Origin: Nectonema munidae
Taxonomy: Eukaryota > Nematomorpha > Nectonematoida > Nectonematidae
Direction: 5' to 3'
NCBI GenBank assembly: GCA_030549495.1
Contig: JAUIRK010000905.1
Coordinates: 641,887 to 705,886 of the forward strand
Length of the DNA stretch: 64,000 nt
Shown here: piece after piece, positions 48,301-57,649 of the stretch
Layout: every line of letters begins with the position of its first letter
Position numbering within the stretch: the first letter of the stretch is position 1
Notes under the pieces: generated by a model
Seen by the model: only the letters and a program-made list of their open reading frames with translations
Databases searched by the model: none
Told to the model about the DNA's origin: nothing
Made by a program: the position numbers and the translations under genes

Positions 48301-51300
48301 TTTGACAGCTCAACTAAAAAAACAAACTTTTAGTTTATATGAGTATACAAAGTTTTTTACACATATATACCCATTTTCAAGTGTGCTGAACACGATGGTC
48401 ACGTTTATTTTTTTTTAAAAATCAACCAAATGTCAAAAAATTGATTGATATATGACAGCTCAACTGAAAAAAATATAATTTTAGATTTAGTGCTTATACA
48501 AAGTTTTTTTACACATATATACCCATTTTCATGTATGCTGAATAGGATGGTCACGTTTATTTTTTTAAAAAATCATTCAAACCTATCAAAAAATTGATCG
48601 ATATATGACAGCTCAACATAAAAAAAACCTTTTAATTTAAATGGTTATACAAAGTTTTCTATTTATATTCACCCGTTTTCATGTAGGCTGAATACAATGG
48701 TGACATTAATTTTTTTAAAAAATCAATCAAACCTTGTCAAAAATTTGATTGACATATGACAGCTCAATTGAAAAAATTAACTCTTTATTTAAGTAGTTAT
48801 AAAAACTTTTTTTAAACATTTTTGATTAATTTGTGATTTTTTAAAATCGTGGTATGTTTGCGGACAGATATATTGTACTGATTTTTGAACGATTTGTTTT
48901 CATGCTATTCTCCAAAGACTATATTCAAATTTTTAGCCATTTCACAAATGGATTTATTTCCCTTTGAAGTTTAGATTTTATTTGGAATCTATAATAAAAC
49001 AAATTTTTTCAGTATCAAAATTTAAAATGAAAAATTTTAAATTTAAAATTTAAAATGAGGCACGAATATTTAAAAATTTAAAATTTAAAATGAGGCACGA
49101 ATATTAATTTTGATACTCATCATTATACTATAAAATTGATTCATATATTTATATTCCAAATTTTTTTTTAATTTTTAGACTATAGAATGAAAATTACGCT
49201 GTGAATTATATTTCAACTGGAGTTTGCATGATTACATCGTTTTTTAAATATTATTTATAATTTTTTCGAATTTTTTCAAACTATGAATATTCCATTTATA
49301 TGTGCATAGAGATATGGAAAATTTGGTAAGTTTCTATTTCGGAAGAATGAAATTATAACTTCTAAAACTTTTTTACATTTGTATATATAAAGTAGGTTCC
49401 CTCTTCTTCAGAAAATGCCATCCAAGTTTTGCCAAGATAACGATGTATATATTGAGAATAGTTTTTTTCTTTTATTTTTAAATTATTTTTATTATCCGTG
49501 ACAGTTAATAAATGAGATCATTCACTTATTTTAAATACTGCCAGCAATTATTAAATAAAATAGCACATTTTATGCAGAAAACTCATGTTGAGGTGAAAAT
49601 ATTTTTCATTTTAGAGAAACGATACAACCAAATGATTACATATAAAAAACGATCAAATTTTTATAATTAATAAATTATGTTTCAACTTTATCATCTTCGT
49701 TCATTTGTATATTGTTTGATTATACGTATAAAACTTTCTCAAAATGGTTAAACACCAAACTTATCTAAATTGACAGATTCAACTTGTTTCGAGATATTGT
49801 AGAGTGAATGGTATAAACGAACTGTCTTTCTCCTTCAAATAAAATGATGTGCATCAAAATATGCCTCTACAGAGTCCTTGTTTTGTATTTAATTAATTTC
49901 ATTAAAAAAAATCACCACATTGAATTCGGTATAAAATCCTGTGTTTCAGTTATATTTTATTTTTTTGCCTACTTATAATTCTATTTGTTCTGTGACAAAA
50001 TAAATTACATATATAGCTACGTATAACTAATTAATTATGAAGTCTTTTATTTCAGTTGAAGTGTCATATGTCAATCATTTTTTGACAGGTATGATTAATT
50101 TTTATAAAAAATAAACATCACTTTTAGATTCAGCCTACTTGAAAATGGGTACATATGTGTAAAACACCTGATTTGCAAATTTAATTCACGCTTACACGTA
50201 TTCTCAAATTCTAAATACAAAAACAATCTATAATTTTAATTGGCATTGTTGATTTGTTACAAAAATGTGTGTATTTCATGTAAAATTTGAATGAATGTTC
50301 TCGTAGTCAGATTTTAGATGTAAACCGCAAATTTTGTTTTTGGGAACAATTTTTAGAAGTGAACCACAAATTTATTTTACACTTATAGGTAATTTTGAAA
50401 AATTTGAATGAATGTCCTCGAAGACAGATTTTAGAAATAAACCGCAACTTTATTTCACAATTATAAGTATTTTGGGTATTTATGGGTTATCTCCCCCCCC
50501 CCACTCTAAAAAATTTTTTCCAACTTAATAATTTTAAAATACTAATTGATTAATAATTTTAAATATATAATTAAATATATATATTTAATTTATGAAAATA
50601 AATTAAACTAATTATTACTTTTTTGCTGTATGATTTTCATTAGTTACACTATATAATATTTTTAGTAAGTTTTTTTATATATAAAATATTTTTATATTTA
50701 GTCATTTATTATTTTTACTCATCATTTAATTCAAATAAAATTTTTTTTAAAAATTTTTAGAGTGGGGGGGGGGGGGGAGAGATAACCCATAAGTACCGTA
50801 TTTTGAAATCCAAATGCAAAAATAATCTATAAATGAAATTGTCATTGTTGATTTGATATGAAAATGTGTATATTTCATGTAAAATTTGACAGAATGTTCT
50901 CGAAGACAGATTTTTGAAATAAAGCACAACTTTGTTTGACAATTATAAGCATTTTCAAATTCTAAATGCCAAAACAATCCATAAATGAAATTGACATTGT
51001 TGATTTGTTATAAAAAAAACTTATTGAAAATTTGTTAAAAAACGACTCATTTTAATTATTATAAGCATATATTTTTTTATAATTTAATATGAAATTTATT
51101 AAATAATAAAAAAATAATGCTAAGCAATTTGTGGCCTGAAAAGACACTTCACCATTAGCAACATGAGATCTTATACAAAAAATAGAGTTGATTATAAAAA
51201 AAGTATATCGTAACTTAATCCTATTAATTTATGGCTATGGACACTGTGTGTTTGAAATATCAATAAAAAAATTCCATAGCGTCAATTTTTGTTTCTATTT

Positions 51301-51912
51301 TTAAAAACTCCTTTACATATAATTTTTGATATAATTTGTTTTACTAGCGTGAAAATATGATGGGTACATCATCAATCGTTTTTTAAGTGTATAAGAACTT
51401 TAAATAAAGTATGAATCGGTATCTAATTAATAACGGAACCGGCAAGAGATTCATTGGCATAGATACAACATAAGAGAGTATAGAATTCAAAGTAATTAAT
51501 TAATAATAACTTACTTCTTTAGTTAGAGATAATTCTTGAGAATTAATACAGAATATCTGTAATGATTTTGTATAAACTATAATCAAATAACTCTTTAAGG
51601 TTTCTTTTATATTTTCAGTAGTACATAATAACTTTACAGGAAGTGAGCAAGTATTAAAAAATACAATTTCATTTCTCGATGCATGTTTGGATAAGCATGT
51701 GTTATTTTCAACAAAAAATTCTGAGGAATTATCATAGAAAAAAACCTGAAATTGAAAGAAATTATTGAAATGAAGTAAAAAAAAATAACGTATACTTTAT
51801 TTTCTTTTGTGATACCGGATAATAAAGTTTTTTTTGAATAGGCTAAAACTTTAAGAGTATTTGATTTTATGTTGATTTTTAAATCTTCATATTTTTCATT
51901 TATTGATATCAT
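33255..51912 (-). CDS. BBS2: BBS2, subunit of the BBSome (ciliary trafficking complex)
   Basis: Fifteen minus-strand exons join in frame, phases agreeing at all fourteen junctions, to about 724 residues; human BBS2 has 721. Order: N-terminal beta-propeller (exons 1-7), with LQIFCINSQELS, DCDVKVFKDDEI, GTVGVYENSKRVWRLK and TGDVIFKDH, all close to human BBS2; a coiled-coil linker (exons 8-9: EEQLDSIEKCTTLKK, LEKEEILKSF); the GAE/platform region (exons 9-12: NIRITCSPIP, IKCIEFHSEKLF, LRILPPKN, LFEAFFISIHNN); and C-terminal helices (exons 13-15, ending VLSCQQI). With BBS1/7/9-type partners it builds the coat-like BBSome that moves membrane proteins in cilia. Overall identity to vertebrates looks low, but no exon carries a stop. 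BBS7 was considered; the motifs fit BBS2 better. Two donors (after exons 9 and 10) are weak. Confidence 0.9.
34652..34788 (-). CDS. BBS2: BBS2 exon 14
   Basis: Encodes NKYSTVFNLCHKICDSL and SKRIHTIIQNSSRIK, the equivalent of YMELYDLNRDLLNG ... AIQRAGRLR. Of two acceptors, AAG before 34788 is chosen because CAG before 34796 would create a stop. Donor GTAAAT. Confidence 0.82.
35314..35426 (-). CDS. BBS2: BBS2 exon 13
   Basis: 37 codons plus two bases: FSKMHESYEGLDLNIDHCYN ending ALEHKE, equivalent to the helical HSNLIRSLLVGAEDARL region. Acceptor AATTTAG, donor GTAAGC. Confidence 0.8.
35885..36015 (-). repeat. tRNA-derived SINE, copy 4
   Basis: Minus-strand copy with GGATAGGATAAGG in the A-box region and TTATAGTTAGACAC and GTGCCTTCTCGATTA at the other end. 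The most diverged copy; lies in BBS2 intron 12. Confidence 0.55.
36444..36581 (-). CDS. BBS2: BBS2 exon 12
   Basis: 46 codons including VGADVMKSIFNEFSIQHL, equivalent to LAGDIIQSMASFFAIEDL. Acceptor TTTTAG, donor GTACTT. Confidence 0.83.
36635..36902 (-). CDS. BBS2: BBS2 exon 11: platform region
   Basis: From IPPFSSFYSLDEG through LLPDWITAKHINEW to LFEAFFISIHNNTSLRLKF, matching RQLPRFSMYAL ... FQVCFTSLRNGG. A second acceptor (CAG, exon from 36910) exists, but only 36902 fits the phase left by exon 10. Donor GTAAAA. Confidence 0.85.
37045..37216 (-). CDS. BBS2: BBS2 exon 10: GAE domain
   Basis: Encodes YKIKCIEFHSEKLF and LRILPPKNVLYHVICKAHVQ, equivalent to IIRAVLIFAEGIF and [20 protein letters not shown]. 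Acceptor GATTAG; the donor GTTGCT is weak but phase-consistent. Confidence 0.88.
37217..39283 (-). other. BBS2 intron 9, 2.1 kb
   Basis: Contains SINE copy 5 (38895-39030) and a short GGGGCGCACATCCC scrap of the hAT-like MITE family at 37263-37290, only about 50 bases upstream of the exon 10 acceptor. Otherwise plain AT-rich sequence. Confidence 0.7.
38895..39030 (+). repeat. tRNA-derived SINE, copy 5 (best preserved)
   Basis: A-box-like GGCTGGTTAGATGCTGG, then ATTCGATAACTCAAGG, B box TTGGGTTCGATCCC, CATAGTTCAATACAAG, and a tail of repeated CTTTACCTTT. The spacing of A and B boxes fits a tRNA head with a pol III promoter. Antisense to BBS2. Confidence 0.75.
39284..39494 (-). CDS. BBS2: BBS2 exon 9: coiled coil into GAE domain
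   Basis: Starts SLQLEKEEILKSFADEER and ends FLNIRITCSPIP plus one base, aligning with the linker and the start of the beta-sandwich. The acceptor is AAATAG; the donor GTTTTT is weak, but only it leaves the phase needed by exon 10. Confidence 0.8.
40490..41000 (-). repeat. Dispersed repeat, copy B, with short open frames
   Basis: The minus strand carries a 60-codon frame starting MSYRCHNKTSDSSNCG and containing EWHDDFMKSYKSPNYL, then a block shared with 32780-32900, then a 69-codon frame. The first part matches 27405-27640. The coding look in one copy and decay in another suggest a transposon or retrocopy of unknown family. Confidence 0.5.
41658..41794. mobile_element. TTAA-flanked piggyBac-type MITE (copy M3)
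   Basis: TTAA at 41658 and 41791. Ends CCCATTTACGACCAA and (inverted) CCCATTTAAGACCAA, 14 of 15 equal. 137 bp with three internal CGTCTGC motifs shared with copy M2. The best-preserved member of the family here. Confidence 0.88.
42078..42913. mobile_element. hAT-like MITE (family GGGGCGCACATCC), copy R1
   Basis: Starts CAGGGGCGCACATCC and ends with the inverted GGATGTGCGCCCCT; long G and C runs stand just inside the two ends. Its body matches 62593-63545 over several hundred bases. A SINE (42725-42873) is inserted near the right end. No convincing target duplication seen. Confidence 0.75.
42725..42873 (+). repeat. tRNA-derived SINE, copy 6, inside R1
   Basis: GGTTGGTTGAGATGATGG (A-box-like), B box GGATTCGATTCCTC, TCATAGTTTGACATAAG, and the tail GCACCTTACCTTTTA. 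Interrupts the MITE R1 and is therefore younger. Confidence 0.7.
43803..43859. mobile_element. Degenerate TTAA MITE end (copy M4)
   Basis: AACAGACGATTTTAATT followed by TGGTCCTCAAAGGTCAA, the inverted counterpart of the M2 terminus CTCTTTGAGGACCA. Only one end is recognisable. Confidence 0.5.
44252..44352 (-). CDS. BBS2: BBS2 exon 8: coiled-coil linker, at a duplicated acceptor
   Basis: 101 bases: completes Leu, then TKYSFNLDSEIGEKK and EEQLDSIEKCTTLKK, aligning with the human segment ending in the helix EQDLIRELSQKKQ. Acceptor TTTTTTAAG, donor GTAGAA. The acceptor and the first 30 exon bases lie in a 138-bp tandem duplication, so an identical acceptor stands 138 bases upstream (44490). Confidence 0.82.
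44320..44598. repeat. Perfect 138-bp tandem duplication over a BBS2 splice acceptor
   Basis: 44323-44460 and 44461-44598 read identically base for base. The unit contains the BBS2 exon 8 acceptor and the first 30 coding bases plus 108 intron bases. The lack of any difference indicates a recent event or an assembly artefact. Confidence 0.95.
45550..45676 (-). CDS. BBS2: BBS2 exon 7: end of propeller
   Basis: Encodes IDVRKYKTGDVIFKDH, equivalent to VDARSDRTGEVIFKDN, ending SSTASGK plus one base. Acceptor TTTAG, donor GTAAAA. Confidence 0.92.
45729..45812 (-). CDS. BBS2: BBS2 exon 6
   Basis: 28 codons: SKNYATSFISFGN ... WKSGK, equivalent to SKNHAMSIHAFDL ... WSNGK. Acceptor TTTCAG, donor GTAATA. 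Confidence 0.93.
45864..45968 (-). CDS. BBS2: BBS2 exon 5
   Basis: 35 codons: VVKSLCWVTQDFF then GTVGVYENSKRVWRLK, matching GTVGVYDKTSRYWRIK of human BBS2. Acceptor TTTCAG, donor GTAATT. Confidence 0.95.
46015..46092 (-). CDS. BBS2: BBS2 exon 4
   Basis: 26 codons: FLVSCDDCDVKVFKDDEI and following, the equivalent of LLVGSEDFDIRVFKEDEI. Acceptor CTTTAG, donor GTAATT. Confidence 0.93.
46143..46334 (-). CDS. BBS2: BBS2 exon 3
   Basis: 64 codons including LIVAGQYFLQVIDIRGNEIL, matching the LAIIGGNCALQGFNHEG region of human BBS2. Acceptor TTTTTAG, donor GTAAGA. Confidence 0.9.
47116..47547 (+). other. Unidentified 143-codon open frame in BBS2 intron 2
   Basis: Open from ATG at 47116 to TAA at 47545-47547, antisense to BBS2. 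Lys/Ile/Asn-rich, with KPKHEPIKPTKQKELK in the middle and a hydrophobic stretch near the C-terminus. No domain recognised. Long for chance in AT-rich DNA, but composition-driven; could be a repeat-derived frame. Confidence 0.25.
48050..48130. repeat. Fragment of the GGGGCGCACATCC MITE family (R3)
   Basis: GCAATTTTCAAAATTAGTGG, GTCTGGAAATACCACGGGAG and AATATTCAAGCAATCCTT match R2 at 62640-62705 nearly base for base. Both termini are missing. Confidence 0.8.
48215..50165. repeat. Four-copy tandem array with an inverted partner copy
   Basis: ATGACAGCTCAAC recurs at about 48304, 48454, 48607 and 48758, a period of 150-153 bp; each unit also has ACACATATATACCCATTTTC and a TGTCAAAAA block. A single inverted copy lies at 50050-50165. 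The layout resembles a foldback element with one expanded arm, about 1.95 kb in all. No coding capacity in between. Confidence 0.7.
50190..51010. repeat. Minisatellite-like array, period about 151 bp
   Basis: The block AATCTATAA...ATTGTTGATTTG recurs at about 50225, 50825 and 50976; TTCTCGAAGACAGATTTT-like blocks at about 50295, 50415 and 50895. Two adjacent complete units are 151 bp apart. The array is interrupted by the hairpin element 50475-50797. Confidence 0.7.
50475..50797. mobile_element. Hairpin MITE inside the 151-bp array, 8-bp TSD
   Basis: Flanked by GTATTTTG (50467-50474 and 50798-50805). Ends GGTATTTATGGGTTATCTC and (inverted) GGTACTTATGGGTTATCTC, followed by C/G runs and ACTCTAAAAA. 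Core very AT-rich. The surrounding array sequence continues across it when one duplication is removed. Confidence 0.85.
51515..51745 (-). CDS. BBS2: BBS2 exon 2: propeller blades
   Basis: 77 codons from VFFYDNSSE to LSLTKE, aligning with KVFIHNPHTR through the LLAYDV region. Acceptor TTTCAG, donor GTAAGT. Confidence 0.88.
51796..51912 (-). CDS. BBS2: BBS2 exon 1 (start codon)
   Basis: ATG at 51912-51910. The 39 codons start MISINEKYEDLKINIKS, in register with MLLPVFTLKLRHKIS of human BBS2, which supports this start. Donor GTATAC. Confidence 0.85.
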
Positions 51913-52740
51913 TTAATTAGTTGAACAAAATAAAGCATGAAAATATTAATACGAAAATATAAATCCAATTTTTAAAAGTTTCAAAATTTTCAAAAATTTT
52001 TAATTAATAATTCGTTTATATAAAGGGTTGTTATTGTACTAATTGGTACATGCTTTGGTACACCTGTGCAATTGTGCCTCACTAGTTGTTAGGGTCTACG
52101 TCTCAACTTAACATTTGAAGCTGTAAGGCTACCGACTCTTAAAAACAAAATAACAAAACTGTGATTAACCATCTCAAGCATAATGGGAGCATAAGCCTTA
52201 CGGCTGAAATTTTTAGATACCTCCAATCAACCTACCAACATCTGTGTAATTAGATAAATCAACAAAATGGTCAAAAAAAATTTTCCTCATTTAAATATTT
52301 TTTACACAGCTTTAAACAAAATTATTTTTAAACTTTTTATTTTAATTAAATATTTCTTTAATCTAACTAAAATATAGATTACAAATATGATATTAAACTT
52401 AGTTTATTATAATTTAAATTTCATATCCCAATATTAAACGCTATTATAAATACGTTTAAATTCTATTATCTGAAATATAACTCTCGAGAAAATCGAATTC
52501 AAATCTTTCTGCTTATTTTTACAGATAGATTTCTATTATTTTCAAAGGATAAATTATTATATACATCCAAAATTTTTGATCATTTCCAAGATAACACATA
52601 ATAAGTTTATCACTAAGAATGTGTACAAACAAAAATTTTTCTTATTACATAAAGGATTGCATATTATTTATAATTATCTACATAAATATTTATAAGGGTC
52701 TATTTGCAAATTCACAAATTACCTACTTTTAATAAATTGA
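51913..52740 (-). other. Region upstream of BBS2
   Basis: AT-rich DNA that should hold the BBS2 5' UTR and promoter. I see no TATA box or other element I would trust, and no X-box-like RFX site that I could support. Confidence 0.3.
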
Positions 52741-52741
52741 T

Positions 52742-55700
52742 TTATTTATATTTGAAATCTACAAACTGGAATATTACCATATAAGCTAAGGATGTATAAA
52801 TAATTGTAACCATCGAAGACAAAGTATAAAATATAGTTATTTCATGAGAATCATTTCTATTAAATTTGGAAAAAACAACATATTTACATTTACTCAAGTT
52901 CAAGTTTAAGAGATATCTTCCGGTATATAGGTAAGTCATTAATATATAATAAAAACAGGAAAGCACCTAGTATGGAGCCTTAGGGAACTCCAGTTTGGAT
53001 GGGCCTGGGTGAGGACTTAAAATTATCTTTGTATATGTAAAAACTCCGAGATATAGCTTTTAAACCAGAGGAAAATTTTTAATCTGAAACCCATCCTATG
53101 AAGTTTATGAAGGAGAATTGTATGGTTAATAGTATCAAAGGCTTTAGAGAGGTCGAAAAAAATGCAAAGCGAAGATCTCGGACTATAGAAACAATTACAG
53201 ATTCTATTAAGAAGTGTTAAATGGCGGTTTCAGTAGATTTACAGTTAAGGAAGGTAAATTGATGGTTGAAGATTAGTTTATATTTGTTGACAAATTCTGT
53301 AAGTCTTGTAAGGACCATCCGTTCGAGAATTTTTGAAAAATTAGAGAGTATAGATATGGGTCGATAATTAGTAATAGATGAGTAAGGTTTGTTTGATTTT
53401 AATATTGAAATGACTTGGGCATGTTTTAAATGTTCAGGGAAAATGCCAGAGAAATAGCTTAGATTGAAGATGTGAAGAAGGGGGGGATGAGCAAAGGAAG
53501 TACGTTTATGAAACGAAGACTGATTTCGTCGTCGCTCTTAGTTTTGAGATTTTTTAGAGACTTGATGGCAATTATTATATCATTGGTATCAAAAGTATCT
53601 GAATAAAACGAAAACTGGTTAAAAGGGATAATTTTATCACAAATTAAAACATTGAGAATTGGCTACGCTTTCCGGAAATGAAAAGGCTTGAAGAAACTCA
53701 TCGTGGGTGAAAGGAGCGGCTGCAGATTATTTTGGTTTGAAGAGGTTATTTAAAGTCTTCCAGATAGTTTTAGTGTCAGTGAGCTTTTCGGAGTAATATT
53801 TGCTCTTAGAAAGTCTAATTTGTGACTTATAATATAATAAGAAGGATTTATAAACCTTTAAATTATATGTATTAGGAGACTGCTTGTTCTTTTTGAAGAG
53901 ATATTCTTTTCGCTTTTTATAGGCAAGAAGATTACCTTTAAAATTAATACGTTATTATATGCAACTAAAGGAAAGCTCAATTCAAAATTATTTTTGAAAA
54001 TGTGATAAAAGGTATCAAATGCAGAATTAACATCAATGTTTAAAAAAGATTCGTAAAACCAGCATTCTGTAATTTTTCATAAAAAACTTTATAGTTGAAG
54101 TTAGAAAAATTTCTTCGATAAGAAATGTGCTTGGTGGAAAGAGTTTTCTCGAAAAAGTTTCCTATTGAGACTAAGCTACTATAGTCGTCAGATATGTCTG
54201 CTATTACATTAATGGTCGAGAGAGGACATTTGACGTTGATAAATACATTATCTATAAGCGATCCCGAAGAATGACCCATTTTTGTGATAATCGGTGCGAA
54301 ACCAAGTTGTAAAAAGATATTAAAACAAAATTTATCCTCATTGATTTTCAAAAAATTTACATTGAAGTCTCCGCATATAATGGATTTTGAATTAAGAAGA
54401 TACGTAGGTAATTCTTCTAACCACAGGAGAAAGCTTCTCAATTTGAGGAAGGGGGACGATAGAAAACACTTATGTAAAAGTGAGAATTTGAAATAAGTAA
54501 TTTTAAAACCAGAAAGTCGCAAATATTATCACCATAGTTGAATGTTTCTGAAAAGGACAGTTTGAAACACGACTTGAAAAGATTCCCACTCCACCTCCTC
54601 TTTTTTCTCTACTGAAAAATTTATATTTAAACCCGGGTACATCAAACAACAGCTCATTGGAAGGTTGCAATATTTCAGATAAAACTATTAAGTCAAGGCA
54701 TGATAGGTAAGGAGATAAAAAAATATTAATTGATCGAAATTACAACTTAGACTACGAATATTGATATAAAAAAACTGAGAATTTCAGGACAATTAGAAGA
54801 AAACACAATTTCATCAGGGAAGAGTAGTGAGGTTTTGGGATACGGTAAATGACATGATTTTTGTATTTTTAGTTGGTATAAATCATCTATATTACTCTGA
54901 AATTTCAAGTTATTTCTTTTAATCATAGGCTTATGTAATAATTAAGTGCATCTTGGTTTAAACTATTAAGTTGATCTCTTAAATACGAACATTTGATAGA
55001 ATTGGCTACGTGGTTATGATCAAGTTTTTTATCGGTGCAATTGCGACAAAAATATTTACTTACAACACTGAGTTCACAGTCACTAGATTTATGAGACTTA
55101 CCACAAAACCTACATGTGTGAACCAGAGCATTACAATCGTCTGCTAAATGTCCATGTTTCTGGCATTTGTAACAAGACTTCACATAGGTTGATAATGTTT
55201 CAATATTGTATGCTATACATTCTATGAAAATATATTGATTTGTATACACTTTTCTGATAACTTATGGGGAAAATTTTATACCAATATTGCAAGCATTTTT
55301 TTATTTAGTCCTTATTTGAAATAAACTTACGATAACCTTCAGCTCAATATCGTTTTGTTCAGCATATTTTTTAGAGTATTAATATCTAAAGACTTATCTA
55401 CATTTTTTAAAACAAAACAAAGTAACCTTGACTTCATCTCATAAAATTTTTTATTAGAAGAAATAAAAAAAAAATTATTCTCTTGAAGATTAGTCTCTTG
55501 ATTAGAAAAATCAAGTCATTATTTTTAGTTCTTTTTATTTTAGACAAGCAAAATTTGTTCTTTTTTGTTTGAAGCTCGTTTGTGACAACATCCTGAATAT
55601 TAACATTCTTTTCTTTTGGGTCGAAGAAATTCTTTACATTGATTGAGAGACTATTAGTAGGAACTTCTAAACTATGGCTACTTTTCGGACTGTTCACTGC

Positions 55701-55900
55701 TTGTGTGTAAGTTTTTGAAAAAGGATTGCGTACTTGAAAATTTGCTAGTTTAGAATCGATCGAGTTACATTTGTTTAACAGAGCATCAATTTGAGAATTA
55801 ATGTTTAAAAAGTTACTAACATTATCTAGAAGATCAATTAAGTTAGCTTTAATTTGATCTTTAGTTTATTACTCAATTTAGAAAATATAAAATTTTCAGA
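52742..55900 (-). pseudogene. Non-LTR retrotransposon (LINE) fossil with ORF1, endonuclease and RT remains
   Basis: Minus strand, from the right. ORF1 remnants have CCHC knuckles (CYKCQKHGHLADDC, CRFCGKSHKSSDC; 55080-55180). The AP-type endonuclease shows LDLIVLSEILQPSNELL, RGGGVGIF (about 54580-54710), IICGDFNVNF and SLIDNVF (54240-54390). The RT shows NYRPISILSNFSKILERM (about 53310-53370), DLSKAFDTINHTILLHKL (about 53100-53150), a GVP-GSILG equivalent with FLLYINDLP (about 52935-53000), and SKCKYVVFSKFNR near 52860. The FADD catalytic block is absent, consistent with an internal deletion. Stops and frameshifts abound. Jockey/CR1/I-like; clade not resolved. Same strand as BBS2, upstream of it. 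Confidence 0.88.
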
Positions 55901-57649
55901 ACACATTTATTTTATTTGTCTTTTCGATATTCAAGTTTGAAAAATAGGTTGAATTCTCAAACCCACTAACATAAATTTCACGTTTCAAAGAGTAAAATAA
56001 ATCTTAAGTCGTTTAAATGTAAAAATTTGATACTATAATTATCAGGATTTTAGAATCATAGATTTTAATATGGGACAATTACTTTTAAAAGTAACCAACT
56101 ACACATCTATTTTATGGTTCAGTGGGGTGTTCAATAATTTTGGTATCAACAAATAAATTGAAAATAGATAAAAAATATCTTTCCTATTTTTGGCCGCACT
56201 ATTAGGCTCTGGCGGTCTTATAAATTTATTTCTTATTTTCAAACTTTCTCTTCTACCAGTTCTACTACTTTTTGCTACCCAACAGTGCTCTGACAAATTA
56301 GGAGCTATCAAAACTTCATCAAAGAATTTAAATAATGAGTCAATGATGAAGACGACACTGAAATTTCACGGTTAAAACACTCATCCGAAAAATTGATAAT
56401 GGTACCATATAAATACATAATTTCACATCCAGATCAGAAAAAAATAAATTTAGGTAGAATGAAATAAATCATATCAGGAAAGATAAATTGTCATTTTGAG
56501 GTAGTATTACACCGTATATAAACAAATTTATTCGACAAATGAAATAATAATCTGTATCAAATACGTTGAAAAGATTGAATAATACTGATCAATTTTCTCA
56601 ACCGTTTCTATGTTATATTATATTCATTTTATTTACGGTTACCCAACTGATCATCTGGGTTTGAATGTGTAATAGAAAATTTATTTGTAAAAGAGTTATA
56701 AAATTGAATATAGAAAACACATATTTATCGTTTCAAATTTATTTACGAAGTTTGTAATTCTTGGTTAGTCTAAATCAGTGGTTCTCAATCACAGTCCTGA
56801 GGGCCACATGCGAACATCATCATCTTATTTTGTGGCCCACATAGCAAAGTTGCAGGAAAAATAGGAAAGCAATATCATATTAAAAAAGTCAAAATTTCGC
56901 AAATATATTGATTTATTATTTATGAATAATAAGATTTATTAATTTTATGATATATATGTGGCAATTTGGATTCAGTTTAGGTAACTAGAATAATATTTCA
57001 GAGTTAATTAAAAAACATTTTTATAAAAACCAATTTTATGCTTTTGGTGCAGCCTTCTAGATTCTAGTGCAATGTTGCTTCTTAATTTTTCACATAACAG
57101 TGTTTCGTTTTGATTCTCTGAGATAATTTTATGTTTAAATTAACAATGTAGTATTAAGCTTAACCCCAAAATGAGCTAACTAGAACTACTAAAAAAATTA
57201 TATAAATATTTTTTTAATAACCTAAAATTGACAGATTTTTGAAGGTTTCTTTGAAGATTTTTATCTTAGTTAGAATTTGTTTTCAAATTAGTTTGACTTG
57301 GAAAATATTTTAGCATAAAATTTTTATAGATGGCATTAAAATTGAATTATTTTTCTTATTGAAATTAGTTTTTAATTTCAAAACTCATTATCTACAAATA
57401 ATCAAATATCCCCTTTAGGTCCAAATATATTTCAATAATTCATTGAAAATACAAACAATAAAAAAAATAATAGAAATTTAACACAATTTTTGCAAACTTT
57501 GCTGTGATGCATTTTACAATGAAAATTTTCAAATTTGTAACTTATTGAATCAAACTTATCATCAATTTTTTCACATAGATGAAATCTACCCCTTTTCTAT
57601 TGTTTTCACAGTTATTCTGTGTTACTTTATTTTTACTTTTTATCAAAAT
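55901..57649. other. Intergenic DNA between LINE and piggyBac fossils
   Basis: A hAT-like terminus CAGTGGTTCTCAATCACAG starts at about 56776, followed by GTGGCCCACATAGC; its partner end was not found. Around 56190-56375 overlapping frames on both strands (60-70 codons) have no recognisable domain. The rest is AT-rich. Confidence 0.5.

Larger units (their letters stand above)
46335..51514 (-). other. BBS2 intron 2, 5.2 kb, repeat-rich
   Basis: Holds a 143-codon open frame of unknown nature, a fragment of the GGGGCGCACATCC MITE family (48050-48130), a four-copy tandem array with an inverted partner (48215-50165), a 151-bp-period array (50190-51010) and a hairpin MITE inside it (50475-50797). 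A small hairpin with GGCGCTAAAA ends lies near 46995-47035. Confidence 0.75.
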
